This document shows positions 44,697 to 56,857 of a stretch of DNA of 64,000 bases, in pieces. Source of the DNA: Apiotrichum sp. Y4204 (taxonomy: Eukaryota > Basidiomycota > Tremellomycetes > Trichosporonales > Trichosporonaceae). Numbering within the stretch: position 1 is the first letter of the stretch; every line of letters starts with the position of its first letter. Both the position numbers and the translations under genes were made by a program. The notes below the pieces were generated by a model. The model did not search any database and had not been told where the DNA came from. It worked only from the letters and a program-made list of their open reading frames with translations. Where the stretch lies: contig JAMYHL010000013.1 in NCBI GenBank assembly GCA_025531455.1, positions 124,001-188,000 on the forward strand, given 5' to 3'.

Positions 44697-47196
44697 TTAT
44701 GCCCGAATGTCGGCTGGCACCGGTGCGGCCGGCGCGTCAACAACGACCTTCTCCTCGACGGCCGGCGACGGAGCCACCGTCTCCGTCACGGTATCAGTCA
44801 CGGTCTCGGGGGTCATCTCAGGCGCAGCCTCAATTTCAGCCGTCTCGTCAATCGTGGTCTTGGCGAGCGAGTCAGCAAGCACAGCCTGCTCGTCGACCTT
44901 CTTGGGCTCGAGATCGTGCTCCGCCAGCGTCCCATTCGACTTCTCCTCGACGCGCTGTTCAAGCGCCCAGGTCGCGCCGTTCCCGCTGGGCGGGATCCAC
45001 GCCTCACCGTCGCGGTCGACACGCGTGCCGTCCGGCGCGATGCAGCAAAACTCGGTCAGCGTGGGCCAGTACACGCTGTGGTCGAAATCGAAGTTGTACG
45101 AGCCGCCGTATTCGGCATCGAGCTCCTCCGGGTCAATGAGCTCGGTCAGCTTGGGGTTGAAGCGGATCTGAGGGTCAGTGAAAGGTCAAGCACACGGAGA
45201 ATGTGGACGCACCTTGTCGCGCGTGATGGGGTCCATGAAGGGGGTGATGCCGCTGAAGAACGCGTTGATCCACCACGGCATGTTCACGACCAATCCGCGG
45301 CCCAGGCGCTCGACGTAGTGGTTCTGCAGGATGTGCAGCACCTTGAGGCCAGTGCTGATGCTCGGCGTGTTGGACGATGTTGCGGATTTGTACTAATTGT
45401 CAGTCAAAAATAGCAGATACGAAGGAACACTTACGTCGACAACGATGGCGACCTGCTCCTGGCCCTCGGGCATGACGTCGATGGCGCGCTCGCTGCGGGT
45501 TAGTCTGCGCATGACATGTTGCGGCGCTCGTGAAACGGCGCGTTACTAACAGGTTGTAGATGAGGTGGCGGATTTGGCGCGGCGACGTCGCCGTGTTCTC
45601 GCGCCCAGGACGCATGTAGATAATCGGGCGGGCGTCCTTGTCAAAGCCGGTGATGATACTGCGGTCAGCGGTCTGGTCGGTGAAAGTGGTTCAAAGCCTC
45701 CGGAGATCGAGGCGATTCCGTTGCGACCATGAAGGAAGAGTGGACGGCCGGATGGCCAGATGGGGCGTCTAATGACGATCAAGGTGATCACCGATCGTAT
45801 CCGCGATCGATCGACATGGATCGACGGACGGCATCGGCATTGTTCGTGTTGGAACGGCGGTCCACAGCCTCTCCGTCTTGTCAAGGTGCACCGCATGCAT
45901 CGGGGGCGCACGCGGTGCACGATCCCCAAGGCCAGGCCCCGATACCGTCGCCACTCCCCACAGTCCTCGAAGTACTCACATCTTGCCCGTCTCAGCCTCG
46001 ATGCTAACGTCTCCGGGCTCGATGAGCTCTGGGCGGAACTCGCGGCGCCACTCGATGGTGCCCTTGATGCGCTGCTTGGCATTGTCGAGCTTCCACTTGG
46101 AAGCGCGCATGAAGCGCGCGTGCGTGCCCACATCCTCGAGGAAGCGCTTCTCCCACGGGTAGTACTCGTCCGTCTCGGGGAGCAGGAGCGTGGCCGTGTA
46201 CTGTTGTTAGCATTGCGTGTTGCAGTGGAATCGCGGGGCCCGGTCGGCGAAGTCATGGTCACGGGGTCACAGGGTCAGGAAGATTGTGTGGGGCAAGCGG
46301 GGATGTCTTGGCTTGCGCATGGAGGTCGGGAGCGGGGACAAGAGGCTGGAGCTCCAGTTGGTTGGAGGCCTTGGAGGCTGCTTGGCGCGCTCGGACCCGC
46401 TCAGACGGGTCGCTGGAAACGCTGCATGTTGAAGGAGCAGAGGATGGGTGAAATGGTAGACATGTTTCCAGCTGAGTGGCGCCAAGCCAGGTTCATGCGG
46501 TTCATTACTTGACAGCCGGACGGACATTGCGTCGCACGTCGGATTCACGCCAACATATGCCTATCGGTCATTTGGCAGATGACTTTGTCATTGCTTGGCA
46601 TGGTCCAGAATCAAGCGCTACCGGGCGCCGCAGGAATACTGCAACTGTAGCTGTTGTCCACAATGTCGCCGCACGGTGCACCAGAGCCTGATTGCATGCT
46701 CGCTTGGGTCGCTTGTGACCGGAGGCCCACATCGAGCATGGCCGTCTCCACCGTCCCTAGTCACTCAAGCCGACCTCCGAGCTCCGAGCTCCGTGCGCAC
46801 ACTGCTCAAAGATGTCCCCGCGCTGTATTTTGCAGAACACGGCCGCCGGAGACAATGTCCGAGCGCCCGACGCCACAGGAGACGTATTCGGGTTCCGCCC
46901 CTGCGATAACGATGCAAAATGATGGAATCGGAAGACATGGGATGCTTACCTCCTTGAGCTCCTCAATCTGCACAGTCAGTAAACAGTCCCAGTACCACAC
47001 AATGTCGACTGCACTCCATACTCACCATCTTCAGCTGGGCCTCGTCGTAGGTCCACTTCTTGGTGGGCTTGACACCCGGCGGCGGTGTGAGCTTAACCTC
47101 CTTGGTCGCGGGGGTAGCGGGGGTAGCGCTCTTTGCGCCCTTCTTCTCGGACACGGGCGCGCTGTTCGCGGGGGCGGAGCGGGTGAAGAATCCCAT
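44697..47196 (-). CDS. Sec14-like (CRAL-TRIO) phospholipid transfer protein
   Basis: Sec14-family proteins move phosphatidylinositol and other lipids between membranes and prime lipid kinases. The first exon codes MGFFTRSAPANSAPVSEKKG through WTYDEAQLKM. Next is an 18-nt microexon (46950-46967) coding IEELKE, then a 749-nt intron (46201-46949), then YTATLLLPETDEYYPWEKRF and the CRAL-TRIO N-domain FMRASKWKLDNAKQRIKGTI with EWRREFRPELI. After a ~318-nt intron the lipid-binding domain reads GFDKDARPIIYMRPGRENT, ERAIDVMPEGQEQVAIVVDY, VLHILQNHYVERLGRGLVVN and MPWWINAFFSGITPFMDPIT, then FNPKLTELIDPEELDAEYGG. An acidic Thr/Val/Glu-rich tail ends ADIRA. It resembles Pdr16/Sfh types more than Sec14 itself. 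Confidence 0.9.
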
Positions 47197-48185
47197 AACG
47201 GCAGTGTGGAGGACGGGGTGGGGTTGGGAGTGAGATTAGAGTGATAAGAGAAAGTGCACTAGTCGCCAAGAACAACCAGAGATGAGTTAGTGACAAGGAG
47301 AAGAGTGATGGAGCGATTGAGACTGTGATACGAGTATGCATGCATGTTCTGCGTTCAGGACAGAGCAGCAGCAATAGAGTAGAGAGACCTTTCTGACCAC
47401 AAGCTTTACGACCGGGCAGCGGCCGCGGGCAGTCCGGGGGCCGAGGGCCCGAGATGCTTTGTGAATTTTGTGGGTGGTTAGTCATAATCGCCATAACTCG
47501 ACTCCCGTACTGTAGTAGTTACTCCATTTCTTATGCAATTACCTTGGGGTGTAGTGGTGTTCTGTAACCAGGCGATAAAGTAGAAAAAAATCTCGTAGTC
47601 ATCATCCCTGGCGCCCGTCGGCCTCGGCCGCAGTACGCGACTAGACCCTAGCCCCACAGGCACGCAACCCACCACCAGTCTCTTGCCGCTCGGCACCGAC
47701 TGGGTGACCTTGGGCAGCTGATCTGCTAATCGGCTGATTGCATGGTATATCAATGGCGATGACGTCCTGTGCTGTGTAGCCTTTGCAGTCATATGCTCTT
47801 AATACCGGCGATTGAACGCGGTGCATATTCGGAACGATCTGGCGGACTGCAGCTGTAATTATTGTGACTTTATTGCGGTTTGCTTTTTGCTCTGTCGATG
47901 TCTCCCATGCCGTCGGCCGTAATCTGTGGCGTACAGGTGGCGCGAGGAGTGACTGGCCAGGCCTGTGGAGTCGCTTCGGCAGCTCTCGGCATCCTCGGCA
48001 TACTCTGCATCGTAGATCGGCACCGTCTACAATCTGCATGCTGGGATTACGGTTGGAAGGGGGTGCATGTATACATGTACAACGGGCAATTGCGGGCAAC
48101 AGACAGGGATGGCATGTCATCTCCATCACGACAAGGGCAAAGAGGGGGAGCAGCAGCCACTACTGTGGCCATTGGAGCAAACAGG

Positions 48186-48217
48186 GATTGGACCACACAG
48201 AGATTGGAGCACACAGA
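48186..48217. repeat. 16-base tandem duplication
   Basis: Two adjacent copies of GATTGGA(C/G)CACACAGA differ at one base. They lie in noncoding DNA between the Sec14-like and Lon genes. Confidence 0.75.
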
Positions 48218-48702
48218 GAGGATCGGCATTTTTTTCAATCTCACTTTTAGACCATCGGTATTAGCTAAGCATCTTTTTAGCCCGCCCGACAATCGTCATC
48301 GGCAGGGGGACCGGCGACGGATCGAGGGAAGGCCGGGATCGCCGGGAAGGCTGTTCTGTGGCTCACGCGATCCACACGCGAATGTGTCTGACAAACTTCA
48401 TGAATTCATGACTTCATGCTTCGACTTCATCTTTTGCCCGCACGCCTACCATTCAGATCCATATCCATCGATATCCATCGATGTTCGTCCTCGTCCGGCG
48501 GCCTGCGGAGACGGAACCATCTCCGATCCCAGAACAATTTTGCCACCCGGACCCATCCTGGACCTTCTGCGCGTTCCAATTCGCTGGTTGCTGCATTGCG
48601 CCACCGACGCGAGACCGCCGACGCATTACGTGCGCCGACAGGTCCGGTAATGCCCCGAACGCAACCGGATGCGGAGATGCGGAGGTGGCGCCCCCCCTAC
48701 CC

Positions 48703-48775
48703 CCTTGCTTGCCACTGTTGCCATTCTTGCCACCTTTGCCACTTTGTCCACCTTTGCCATACTTGCCACCCACCA
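48703..48775. repeat. Irregular TTGCCAC-type repeat tract
   Basis: Short units such as TTGCCACTG, TTGCCATTC, TTGCCACCT, TTGCCACTT and TTGCCATAC follow one another with a nine-base rhythm, giving at least six degenerate copies. Confidence 0.65.
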
Positions 48776-49850
48776 AGATAGGTACCGATGAGATGAGCTG
48801 TAACGGCCGTGACTGTGACGGAGCGAGGCAGCGGACTCAACGGACAAGGATAACCATCCCAAACTCGTTAGATAATGCCTTGGTGACCGGTTCGGAAATT
48901 GCGGTGCCCAATGTGCCGGACCTTTTTCTCTCTTCTGAGTGTAAACTATAAACCCCCATTACCGGGTCGTGTGCCGGGGCGTCAAGCTGTCCTGCGATCG
49001 TGATTCAGTGCTTCGATGTCTCCTGTGCACTACTGGCAGCTGAGCTGGAGCCGGCCGGGAAGCCCAGAGGCTAGAAAGTGCTGGACAGTGGAGAATGGTG
49101 GAACCGGTCCGCCAGGGCCAGATCTCGCAAGCAGCACGGCGAGATCTGACCACGCACGTCATGGATAAGGGGACATGGATCGAGTACGAGGACATAACCA
49201 AATACCGAGCATGTCCCAGAACTTTGGGAGCGCCTGCCCATGGGACCTGGCAATGTGGCGAGCCTTCCGAGCTCCCGGCCAGATCCGTGTGGGCGTGTGA
49301 TGACCTCTTGAGTACCGGTTGAGCTGTACGTCCGAATGGGGGCCATATGGCCGCATGGTGGATGGCGTAGGACGCGGCCCACCTTCGCGACGCTGCTAGA
49401 ATTCGCCTGTTCTCACTGTCTGTGCGACGCGGAACGTGCCGCGCGCGATGGAGACTTATAGTTGTGCATGCATCGCACAAATGGAAAGCGGAGACGGTAG
49501 TGTCAGACTGATGCATACGGGGGCGCAGAGCATAGATGCGGGCTTCGGTAGAGCCGAGAATGCTTAAGCGGAGTTAACACCCATTGAGAGGAGGGTGAAC
49601 GGAGCATTATCTAGTAGAAGATTGAGGATGGATACGTCGCCGACACCAATCAGCCCACAAAAGGGCCCCAGGGAACCCATCCCATCATCATTAGCCGTTG
49701 TGCCCGGTAATTGCTCCATACTTGTCCCATCTCGCTCGTCTCACCAACTCCCAACTCACGCTCACTTCACTTCGCATACATCTTTATAACCCTCTCGTCG
49801 ATCATTCCCCGCACTCTCACTACCCGCGCTTCCCTCCAGAGTCCGTTTCA

Positions 49851-52735
49851 ATGTCCAAGCAGACCTATCTACCGCCCACCCTCGCCCTAATCCCCCTCCC
49901 AAAGCCGCACGTCCTCTACCCCTTCCTGCAGACCACCATCCCTCTGCCGCAAGAGGTCGTTGGACATCTCCTGGCCACCCTCTCGGAGAACAGCGAAGCA
50001 GCAAAGGCCGATACCCGCGACCGCTTCGTAGCCGCCGTCCCCGTCAACGATGGCGACCGCCGCGTCGGCCGGTGGGCATGCGGTGAGTCATGGGTTATGC
50101 ATGCACACGCATACGCACACGACACGCACGCGCAGGACGTCCATGTAACTAACGATTCCAGCCGCGCGCGTGAAGCGCCTGTATCGCGCCAAGGAGAGCG
50201 AGGGCGATACTTGGATGTGTGTCCTTGAAGGACTCGTGAGTTCCATCGGATTCCATTCCGGCTAACCGCAAGACCCGCGTCTACCTCCCCCGCGCTCTCC
50301 CTCCTGTCCTGTCTATCCTGCCTCCCCTCCCCATTCCGGTTGTCCCTTACTCGCTTCCGGTGCCGCCTCCCAACCTCATGGAGGTGGACCTCATGCCGGC
50401 CGCAAGCAAGCTTCTCCCTCCGGAGCTCCACAGCAAGCTCGCGCAGTTGCCCTCGAGCGTGCAGGCCGACCTTCTCGCCAGCACACTCCGCTTTGACTGG
50501 GACATCCGTGTCGAGCTCCTCGGCACGCCCAACACTGACGAGCGATGCGCCCGCGTCCGCGACGCCATGCTCCAGCTTCTCTTCGACAAGGGCCTCCCTG
50601 CGCCTGATGGGAACCGCAAGTTCTCGTCCTCAAAGGCCATTATGCCACGCCCCCGTGGCGGTCCCGCTGAGCTGGACCGCCCCAAGGCGAACAAGGTTCA
50701 GCTGCCTGACGACCTCAAGCCCCTGCAGGCGCTCCTTGAGAAGCGGCAGCCGGAGATGAGCGCCGCAGCTGTCGAGGCCGTCACCCGGGAGATTGCGCGT
50801 CTCGCTAAGATTCCTTCTCAGGCAGCCGAGTATGGCGTGTCCAAGACGTACTGCGAGTGGATTCTCGCGCTTCCTTGGAACCGTGTGACCGAGGGCGGGC
50901 GCATCGACCTTGACGCCGCTCGCAAGCTGCTCGACAATGAGCACGAGGGCCTCGCGGACGTCAAGCGCCGTGTCGTCGAGTACCTTGCTGTCTACCGTCT
51001 CAAGCGTGATCTCTGGACGGAGGCCAAGGAGAAGCAGGACGCCAAAGAGGCGGCTCAGGAGGCGGCAGCAGCTGAGGCCGCAAAGGCGAAGGAGGCCGCA
51101 GCAAAGGCGGCGTCCACGGAGGGAAAGTCGGATGAGGCCGGAGAGGTGAACGCCGCAGAGGTTGAGGCTTCCGCCACCAACGCTCCCACTCCCACTCCCG
51201 CTGCTGAGCAGCCCACCCCGGCAGTCCTCGACGATGGCCCTCCCAACAACGTCTTCCGCGACAAGGCTCCAATTCTACTGCTCGTCGGACCCCCCGGTGT
51301 CGGCAAGACGTCCATCGCCCGGTCCATAGCCCACGCCCTCGGCCGCAAATTCCACCGCATCTCGCTCGGTGGCGTCCGCGACGAAGCCGAGATTCGCGGC
51401 CACCGTAGAACGTGAGTGTTATTTATGTTTGATCAATGGCTAAACCAACAGTTATGTCGGTGCGCTCCCGGGTCTCTTCGTCCAGGCACTCCGCAAGGTC
51501 ACCGTTGCGAACCCCATCATCCTCCTCGACGAGCTCGACAAGGTCAGCTCGGCCAACTTCCACGGCGACCCTTCAGCTGCACTCCTCGAGACGCTCGACC
51601 CTGCGCAGAATTGGGCCTTCCACGACCACTACCTCGGCGATGTACCCATCGATCTCAGCCAGGTGACCTTCATCGCCACGGCCAACTCGCTGGATACCAT
51701 CTCGCCTCCTCTTCTCGACCGCTGCGAGGTTATCGAGTGCCCTGGCTACATTACCGATGAGAAGCTTGCGATCGCAAAGCGCTTCCTGCTCCCCAAGCAG
51801 GCGGACGAGAACGGTCTTCGGGACGGGGGCGTGCGCGCTGCCGACGAGGTTCTCGAGCGCGTCGTCACAGACTATACCAACGAGGCTGGCGTGCGTTCAC
51901 TGGAGCGCGAGATTGCCAAGCTCTGCCGCCACAAGGCGGTAGAGTACTCTGCCTCGCGCGACGGCGGCGCCAAGTACAACCCGGTGATCACGCTCGAAGA
52001 CCTCGAGGGCATCTTGGGTATGGCCAAATATGAGGGAGAACTTCGTGAACAGACCGTCCGCCCCGGTGTAGTCACAGGCCTTGCGTACCGCGGCTCAGGC
52101 AATGGCGGTATACTCATCATCGAGTCAACGCTTGTTCCCGGCAAGGGTGCACTGCACCTTACTGGCTCGCTTGGCAAGGTCATCCAGGAGTCCGCCGAAC
52201 TCGCCCTCGCATGGGTCAAGGCCAATCAGCACAAGCTCGGCATCGACCTCACCCTCCTCAAGGAGAATGACATCCATGTACGTGCTGCAGGAAACACACA
52301 AGATGAATACTGACTTTCAGCTCCACCTTCCGTCCGGTGCGGTTAAGAAGGACGGCCCTAGTGCTGGCGTCGCCATCATGCTCGCGTTTGTTAGTCTCCT
52401 CACCGAGCGCACCGTGCCGCCACACATTGCCTTCACCGGCGAGATCACCCTCCGTGGTGCAGTGTGAGTTATTTCAACTCCCGCGAGGCAAATCGCTAAT
52501 GTCCAGAACCGCCGTCGGAGGCATCCGCGAAAAGGTGCTCGGTGCACACCGTGCCGGCATTGAGCGCGTCATCCTTCCTGCCCAGAACGAGAAGGACGCC
52601 CAAGATCTGCCCGCGAGCGCCCGCAAGCTCACCATTTCGTACGTGCGCACGATCGAAGGCGTGCTCGACACGGTTTGGGGCCGCGACGTTTGGGACAGCG
52701 GAGCGCGTCCGGCGGACCGCGAGGCGCGCCTCTAA
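49851..52735 (+). CDS. Lon protease, likely peroxisomal
   Basis: An ATP-dependent Lon serine protease of about 880 residues. It starts [20 protein letters not shown] with no mitochondrial presequence, continues through the Lon N-domain ([20 protein letters not shown]), a helical region and a Lys/Ala/Glu-rich insert, then the AAA+ module: Walker [40 protein letters not shown], Walker [20 protein letters not shown], and [20 protein letters not shown]. The protease domain carries the catalytic Ser in [15 protein letters not shown] and Lys in [15 protein letters not shown]. The C-terminus is -ARL, which fits the PTS1 peroxisomal import pattern. Introns lie at 50083-50161, about 50230-50277, about 51413-51451, about 52276-52319 and 52464-52507. 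The role would be quality control of matrix enzymes. Confidence 0.93.
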
Positions 52736-53628
52736 ACGCAGGACGACGGAGACGTAGTTTAATCAAGATCTCGGCTCCAAATCCCCCTCAAGCAATCATT
52801 CTTAACAGATGGAGCGTAAGCGTCGCGCAACAATATCGAAGAGACATAAGTACAAATAGTCGGAACAGCAGTAGATCGTTGTGTGCTTCGTTGTAATGTA
52901 TGGCACAAATCTTGAGCGCGGTGCGTGAATGTGGGTCGGGAGCGGAAGTCGCAGAAGAGATCAAGAAGCTGGAGAAAGCTGCTTCCGGTACTCTTAGCAG
53001 CATATACGTCTGCATGCCACCCATACGAAGTCACCAATCCATTCAATCGAGCTGCATCTCCTTGACACCTGAGTCAAGAAGTGTTTCCGAAAGCCTCACT
53101 CCGCAAGGACTGTATCGCCCCTGTACTGAGTTCGGGTCGCACTAACAAAGAGTTTGTGCACATCGATAACGCGTCGCGGATAAGGCGGCCCGTGCACCAC
53201 AGATATGCATCAGTTTAATGCAACGTGTTTGGTTGCGTTGGCGTCGATGCAGGATATGTAGAAGCTCGGAAAGATCGAGTGCTCTTGAGCTCCAGACGCC
53301 CCCAGGTGTGACTGAGACAAAGCTTTCAACACCATGGCTAGTTGTGGCTCGAATAAAAAGGGATGCCAGCCCGCCAGCAATGACAATGACGGAGCTGCCA
53401 GTCAGGGGGCCAGTCAGGGGGTGTGGCCGGTGACGTGCAGTGCCGTTGTGGTGGTGGTGTCAGCCAGCTCGAGATCGGTGTCTTCGATCTCAGACATCCC
53501 TCGACTTCCACCTCCCCATCTCCCCAGCATCCTATTCTTCACTCTATCAGCTCCGCCGCTGCTGAGCATTCCTTCCTTTTCTCTTCCTATCACTTCCAAC
53601 AACTGCTCCGCAGCGCAACCCAATCACA
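52736..53628. other. 890-base intergenic region, no gene seen
   Basis: It contains the Lon 3' flank and the promoter of the cyclase-associated protein. Short frames at 52759-53145 overlap on both strands without family motifs. The last 150 bases before the downstream gene are C/T-rich. Confidence 0.55.
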
Positions 53629-55512
53629 ATGGCGCAGCCGCAGCAGCCCCAGGGCCTTCACTCGCTCTCCACAATCATGTACGTCTCGGATCACTAGCTG
53701 GTGCTGACAGCGCAGCAAGCGTCTCGAGGGTGGGTGTTTATGAGCGCTCTACCTGCACTTCATACGCGATTGCGATAGCGATGGAACTTCACAGTTGCAG
53801 GGCAAGCCAGCGCCACCTGGCCGCACGCCGAGACCTAGCTTCTCATTTTGTTTGAATGCTGACATGCAGCCGTGACCTCGCGCCTTGAGGATGTGGCCGT
53901 TTCGCAGCAGGCCACCATCTCGACTGGTTCCCACCGCTCACCAACCGCAGCCCACGACAGCCACGCCGGCGCGCTCGCGGGCCTTGCGGCTGGTGGTGCT
54001 GTGGGTGCCGGCGCCGGTGCAGCAGCCGCATCTGCCGGCGCACCCCCTCCCCCTCCTCCGCCGCCGCCGCCTCCCGCCGAGGAGGAGCTCACTCCCGCTG
54101 TCAAAGCGTACAGCACGGATATTGTCGAGGGCCCCTTTGCCGAGTTCATCGCCAACGCCAAGAAGGTCGGCGGCGTTGTCGAGCAGGGCGTACGTGCGCA
54201 CCGTAATTGCAAACTGACCCCAGTCCCTCCTCTACGAGCCGCTTGTCAAGGCGCAGCTTGAATACCTCAAGATGGCTTCGGGAGTGCAGAAGCCCGCACA
54301 GTCCGCCCTTCCCGCACTACTCAAGCCCCAGGCGGACGCGATCGGCGCGATTGTCGAAGCAAAGGACAAGCTCGGCCGCAGCAAGGATGGCCGCGAGTGG
54401 GGGCCTGCCCTTTCCGTGCTCGGTGAGGGCGCCGGTGCTTGGGGCTGGGTTCAGGTTGAGCCTGCGCCAGCACCGTTTGTCGGTGAGATGAAGGACTCGA
54501 CACAGTTCTGGGTCGATCGTGTGGTCAAGCAGTTCAAGGAGAGGTGTGTAAGGGAGATTGAGCCCAGCTAACGGTAGCAACCCCGATGCGGCTGCTTGGG
54601 CGCGCTCATTCTCCTCCGTCATCGCGGAAATGCAGAAGTACGTCAAGCAGTGGCACACTACCGGTGTGGTATGGAACCCCAAGGTGAGCTGGAGGTTTTG
54701 ATCACTTCTGACAGCAGGGTCCCGCCGCCCCTTCGTCTGTCCCGTCATCAGCGGCCCCCGCTGCCCCTGCCGCTCCTCCTCCCCCCGCGACCCGTTCATC
54801 TGGCAGCGGCGGTGGCGGTGGCGGCCAGGCCGCTCTCCTCGCCGACTTGAACAAGGGTGGTGCGATCACCTCTGGCTTGCGCAAGGTCGACTCGTCGATG
54901 CAGACCCACAAGAACCCCGAGCTGCGGGCATCGAGCGTGGTTTCCGACAAGCTCGCCAAGTCGCCCAGCCGCTCCCCGCCGCCCATCAAAGCCAAGCCGG
55001 CAGGATTCTCCAAGCAGCCGGCCAAGAAGCCGCCGAGGACCGAGCTCGAGGACGGCAACAAGTGGCTCATCGAGTATCACGAGGACAACCGCAACATTGT
55101 AATTGACCAGACGTCCATCACCAACACGGTGCACCTGTTCAACTGCAAAAACACAGTCGTCCAGATTCTCGGCAAGGTCAACGCCGTCACCATGCTCAAC
55201 TGCAAGAAGACGTCGATCGTGCTCGACAGCGCAGTCTCCAGTCTGTCCATCACCTCGTCCCCGAGCTTCGAGGTCCAGGTCACCGGCACGATCCCGACCA
55301 TCTTGATCGACAACACCGACTCGGGCCAGGTGTACCTCTCTAAGGCGTGTGCCGATGCGGTCGAGGTCGTTACGGCCAAGACCTCGGCAATCAACATCAA
55401 CATCCCCACCGACGAGCAGGGCGACTACAAGGAGGCGCCCGTCCCCGAGCAGATGCGGAGCAAGATTGTCAACGGCAAGCTCGTCACCGAGATTGTCGAG
55501 CACGCTGGGTAG
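53629..55512 (+). CDS. Adenylyl cyclase-associated protein (CAP/Srv2)
   Basis: CAP links Ras-activated adenylyl cyclase to actin turnover: the N-domain binds cyclase and cofilin-actin, the C-domain recharges actin monomers. Six exons are visible. It starts MAQPQQPQGLHSLSTI, and the second and third exons give KRLEAVTSRLEDVA, the cyclase-binding RLE motif. An Ala/Gly stretch and proline run (about 12 prolines) come early, then the N-terminal helical domain (VKAYSTDIVEGPFAEFIANA, DSTQFWVDRVVKQFKER, WHTTGVVWNP). A second proline-rich linker leads to the beta-helix CARP domain: GNKWLIEYHEDNRNIVIDQT, VHLFNCKNTVVQILGKVNAV and VYLSKACADAVEVVTAKTSA. It ends LVTEIVEHAG. The placement of a proline-rich run before the helical domain differs from the usual order. 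Confidence 0.94.
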
Positions 55513-55651
55513 TCTGGTAGTAACGACACGGAACGAATGCATTCAGTAGCTTGATTTAGGCGTAGCAGCATGAAGTCGTCGCACACACTGCGTCGTGTAA
55601 TAAGGTTTCACGCTTCACGCAACATGATAGTAGACACAAATACATCGCGAA

Positions 55652-56857
55652 TCAGTACGCAACCTCAGAGTCGTCGTCGCCGTGCCTGCTCTCCATGTCG
55701 TAGTCCCTCTCACCGTTTCCAGACAGTGCTGGCTCCTCGCCCTTGCCCCCACCTCGCCCACCGACAGAAGCGCGCCGGGCACTCGCCTGCTGCTCTTTGA
55801 GCTTCTGCAGCTTTGCAGTCAGGTCCGCAATCTTGTCAGCATTACTCGACGCAGTCTCCTCCAGGTCCGCCTTGTCCGCTCTCAACGCTTCACTCTCGTC
55901 CTCGATTATCTTAAGAATCTCCTCTTGACGTGCCTGCAGCATGTCTTCCTGCTCTGGAAGAAGAACCTTGGGCAGCTGTATGTTAGTGAAAGAAAAACGG
56001 GCTAAGAAAAGTCCGCCTGGACACTCACATAGTACAGCGCGGGTGCACCTGGAGCTGTCCGGCTCGGGCCGCGCGCGAGTGGAACGGGGGCACTTGGGTA
56101 GATGAGCGTACTGGTCTCAAACACAGAATCAGCGCTGGGAGTGGAGGTGTGGAGATATCTTGCTGAGACGCGGAGCGCGTTGTGGCGGGCAGTCAGCTGG
56201 GAAGGTTAACAAGGAGCTCGAAGTTCGGGGGGAAGACACCACTCACTGCAACTTCACGATGCTCGAGGACGTAGGCGGCATTTTCGGTGGCGAGTTTCAG
56301 CGTGCGCAGTTCGCGCTCGGTGCTGGTTATGTCGTGCTGCAAGTTTGTCTCCGACGCCAGTCGTGCCGCAATGCGCTGAGACGTCTCCTCACGGCGCCGC
56401 GCCTGGGTGTGAGCGGGAATCAAGGAAAACCACATCTCCAACCACACTCACTGCTTCACTGCTGCGCTTGCTCTTGTCGTCGTCTTGAAACCGGCGGAGC
56501 GTGCCCAGTATGTTGCCAAACATGCGCTTGCTGCGCGCGCGTTCCTCAGTGTTGATCGTCCGTGTGCGTCTGCCGTCAGCGGTGAACCAGTGTGGTAGCT
56601 GGGAAGTAAATGTCCGAGCGGCGTGCTGAGAACAAGAGGCTAAGTCCCAAACAAAGCAGCCACTCAGAGCAGTACCCCTCCTTGGCCCCCTCGTCACTTC
56701 ACATGCTCTCAAAGCGTTCACTGGCCACTCACTTTGCCGGGACCGGCGGGTCTTCGCTCATCTTCCTCGGCGACTTGACGGGCGACATGGACTTGGACGG
56801 CGACGCGCGCGGCGACCCCGCCGTCGTCGAGGACCCTGCGAGCGTGTCCTCTGCCAT
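55652..56857 (-). CDS. Pinin/SDK/MemA domain protein
   Basis: Pinin-family proteins associate with spliceosomes and exon-junction components in the nucleus. The gene starts MAEDTLAGSSTTAGSPRASP, with SP-rich phosphorylatable sequence (SMSPVKSPRKMSEDPPVPAK). The conserved core reads ERARSKRMFGNILGTLRRFQ, then DDDKSKRSSEA, then ARRREETSQRIAARLASETN with a coiled-coil continuation. A middle exon has LTARHNALRVSARYLHTSTP. The C-terminal exon is a coiled coil (EDMLQARQEEILKIIEDESE, DLTAKLQKLKEQQA) and a Gly-rich, acidic end. About six exons; internal splice points are approximate. It is convergent with the CAP gene. Confidence 0.85.

Larger units (their letters stand above)
47197..49850. other. 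2.65-kb intergenic region with short repeats
   Basis: It separates divergent Sec14-like and Lon genes. No gene is supportable. A 16-base tandem pair (GATTGGACCACACAGA and GATTGGAGCACACAGA) lies at 48186-48217, a 10-base pair ATATCCATCG twice at 48461-48480, and an irregular TTGCCAC(C/T) repeat at about 48703-48775. The last makes an artificial Gly/Lys-rich frame on the minus strand (48453-48776). Confidence 0.5.

Noticed and set aside
45760..46512. 250-codon plus-strand frame across Sec14-like exons
   Set aside because: It is mostly antisense to clear CRAL-TRIO coding exons.
48453..48776. Gly/Lys-rich frame (GKYGKGGQSGKGG type)
   Set aside because: It translates a degenerate TTGCCAC-type DNA repeat; the repetition is in the DNA and not evidence of a protein.
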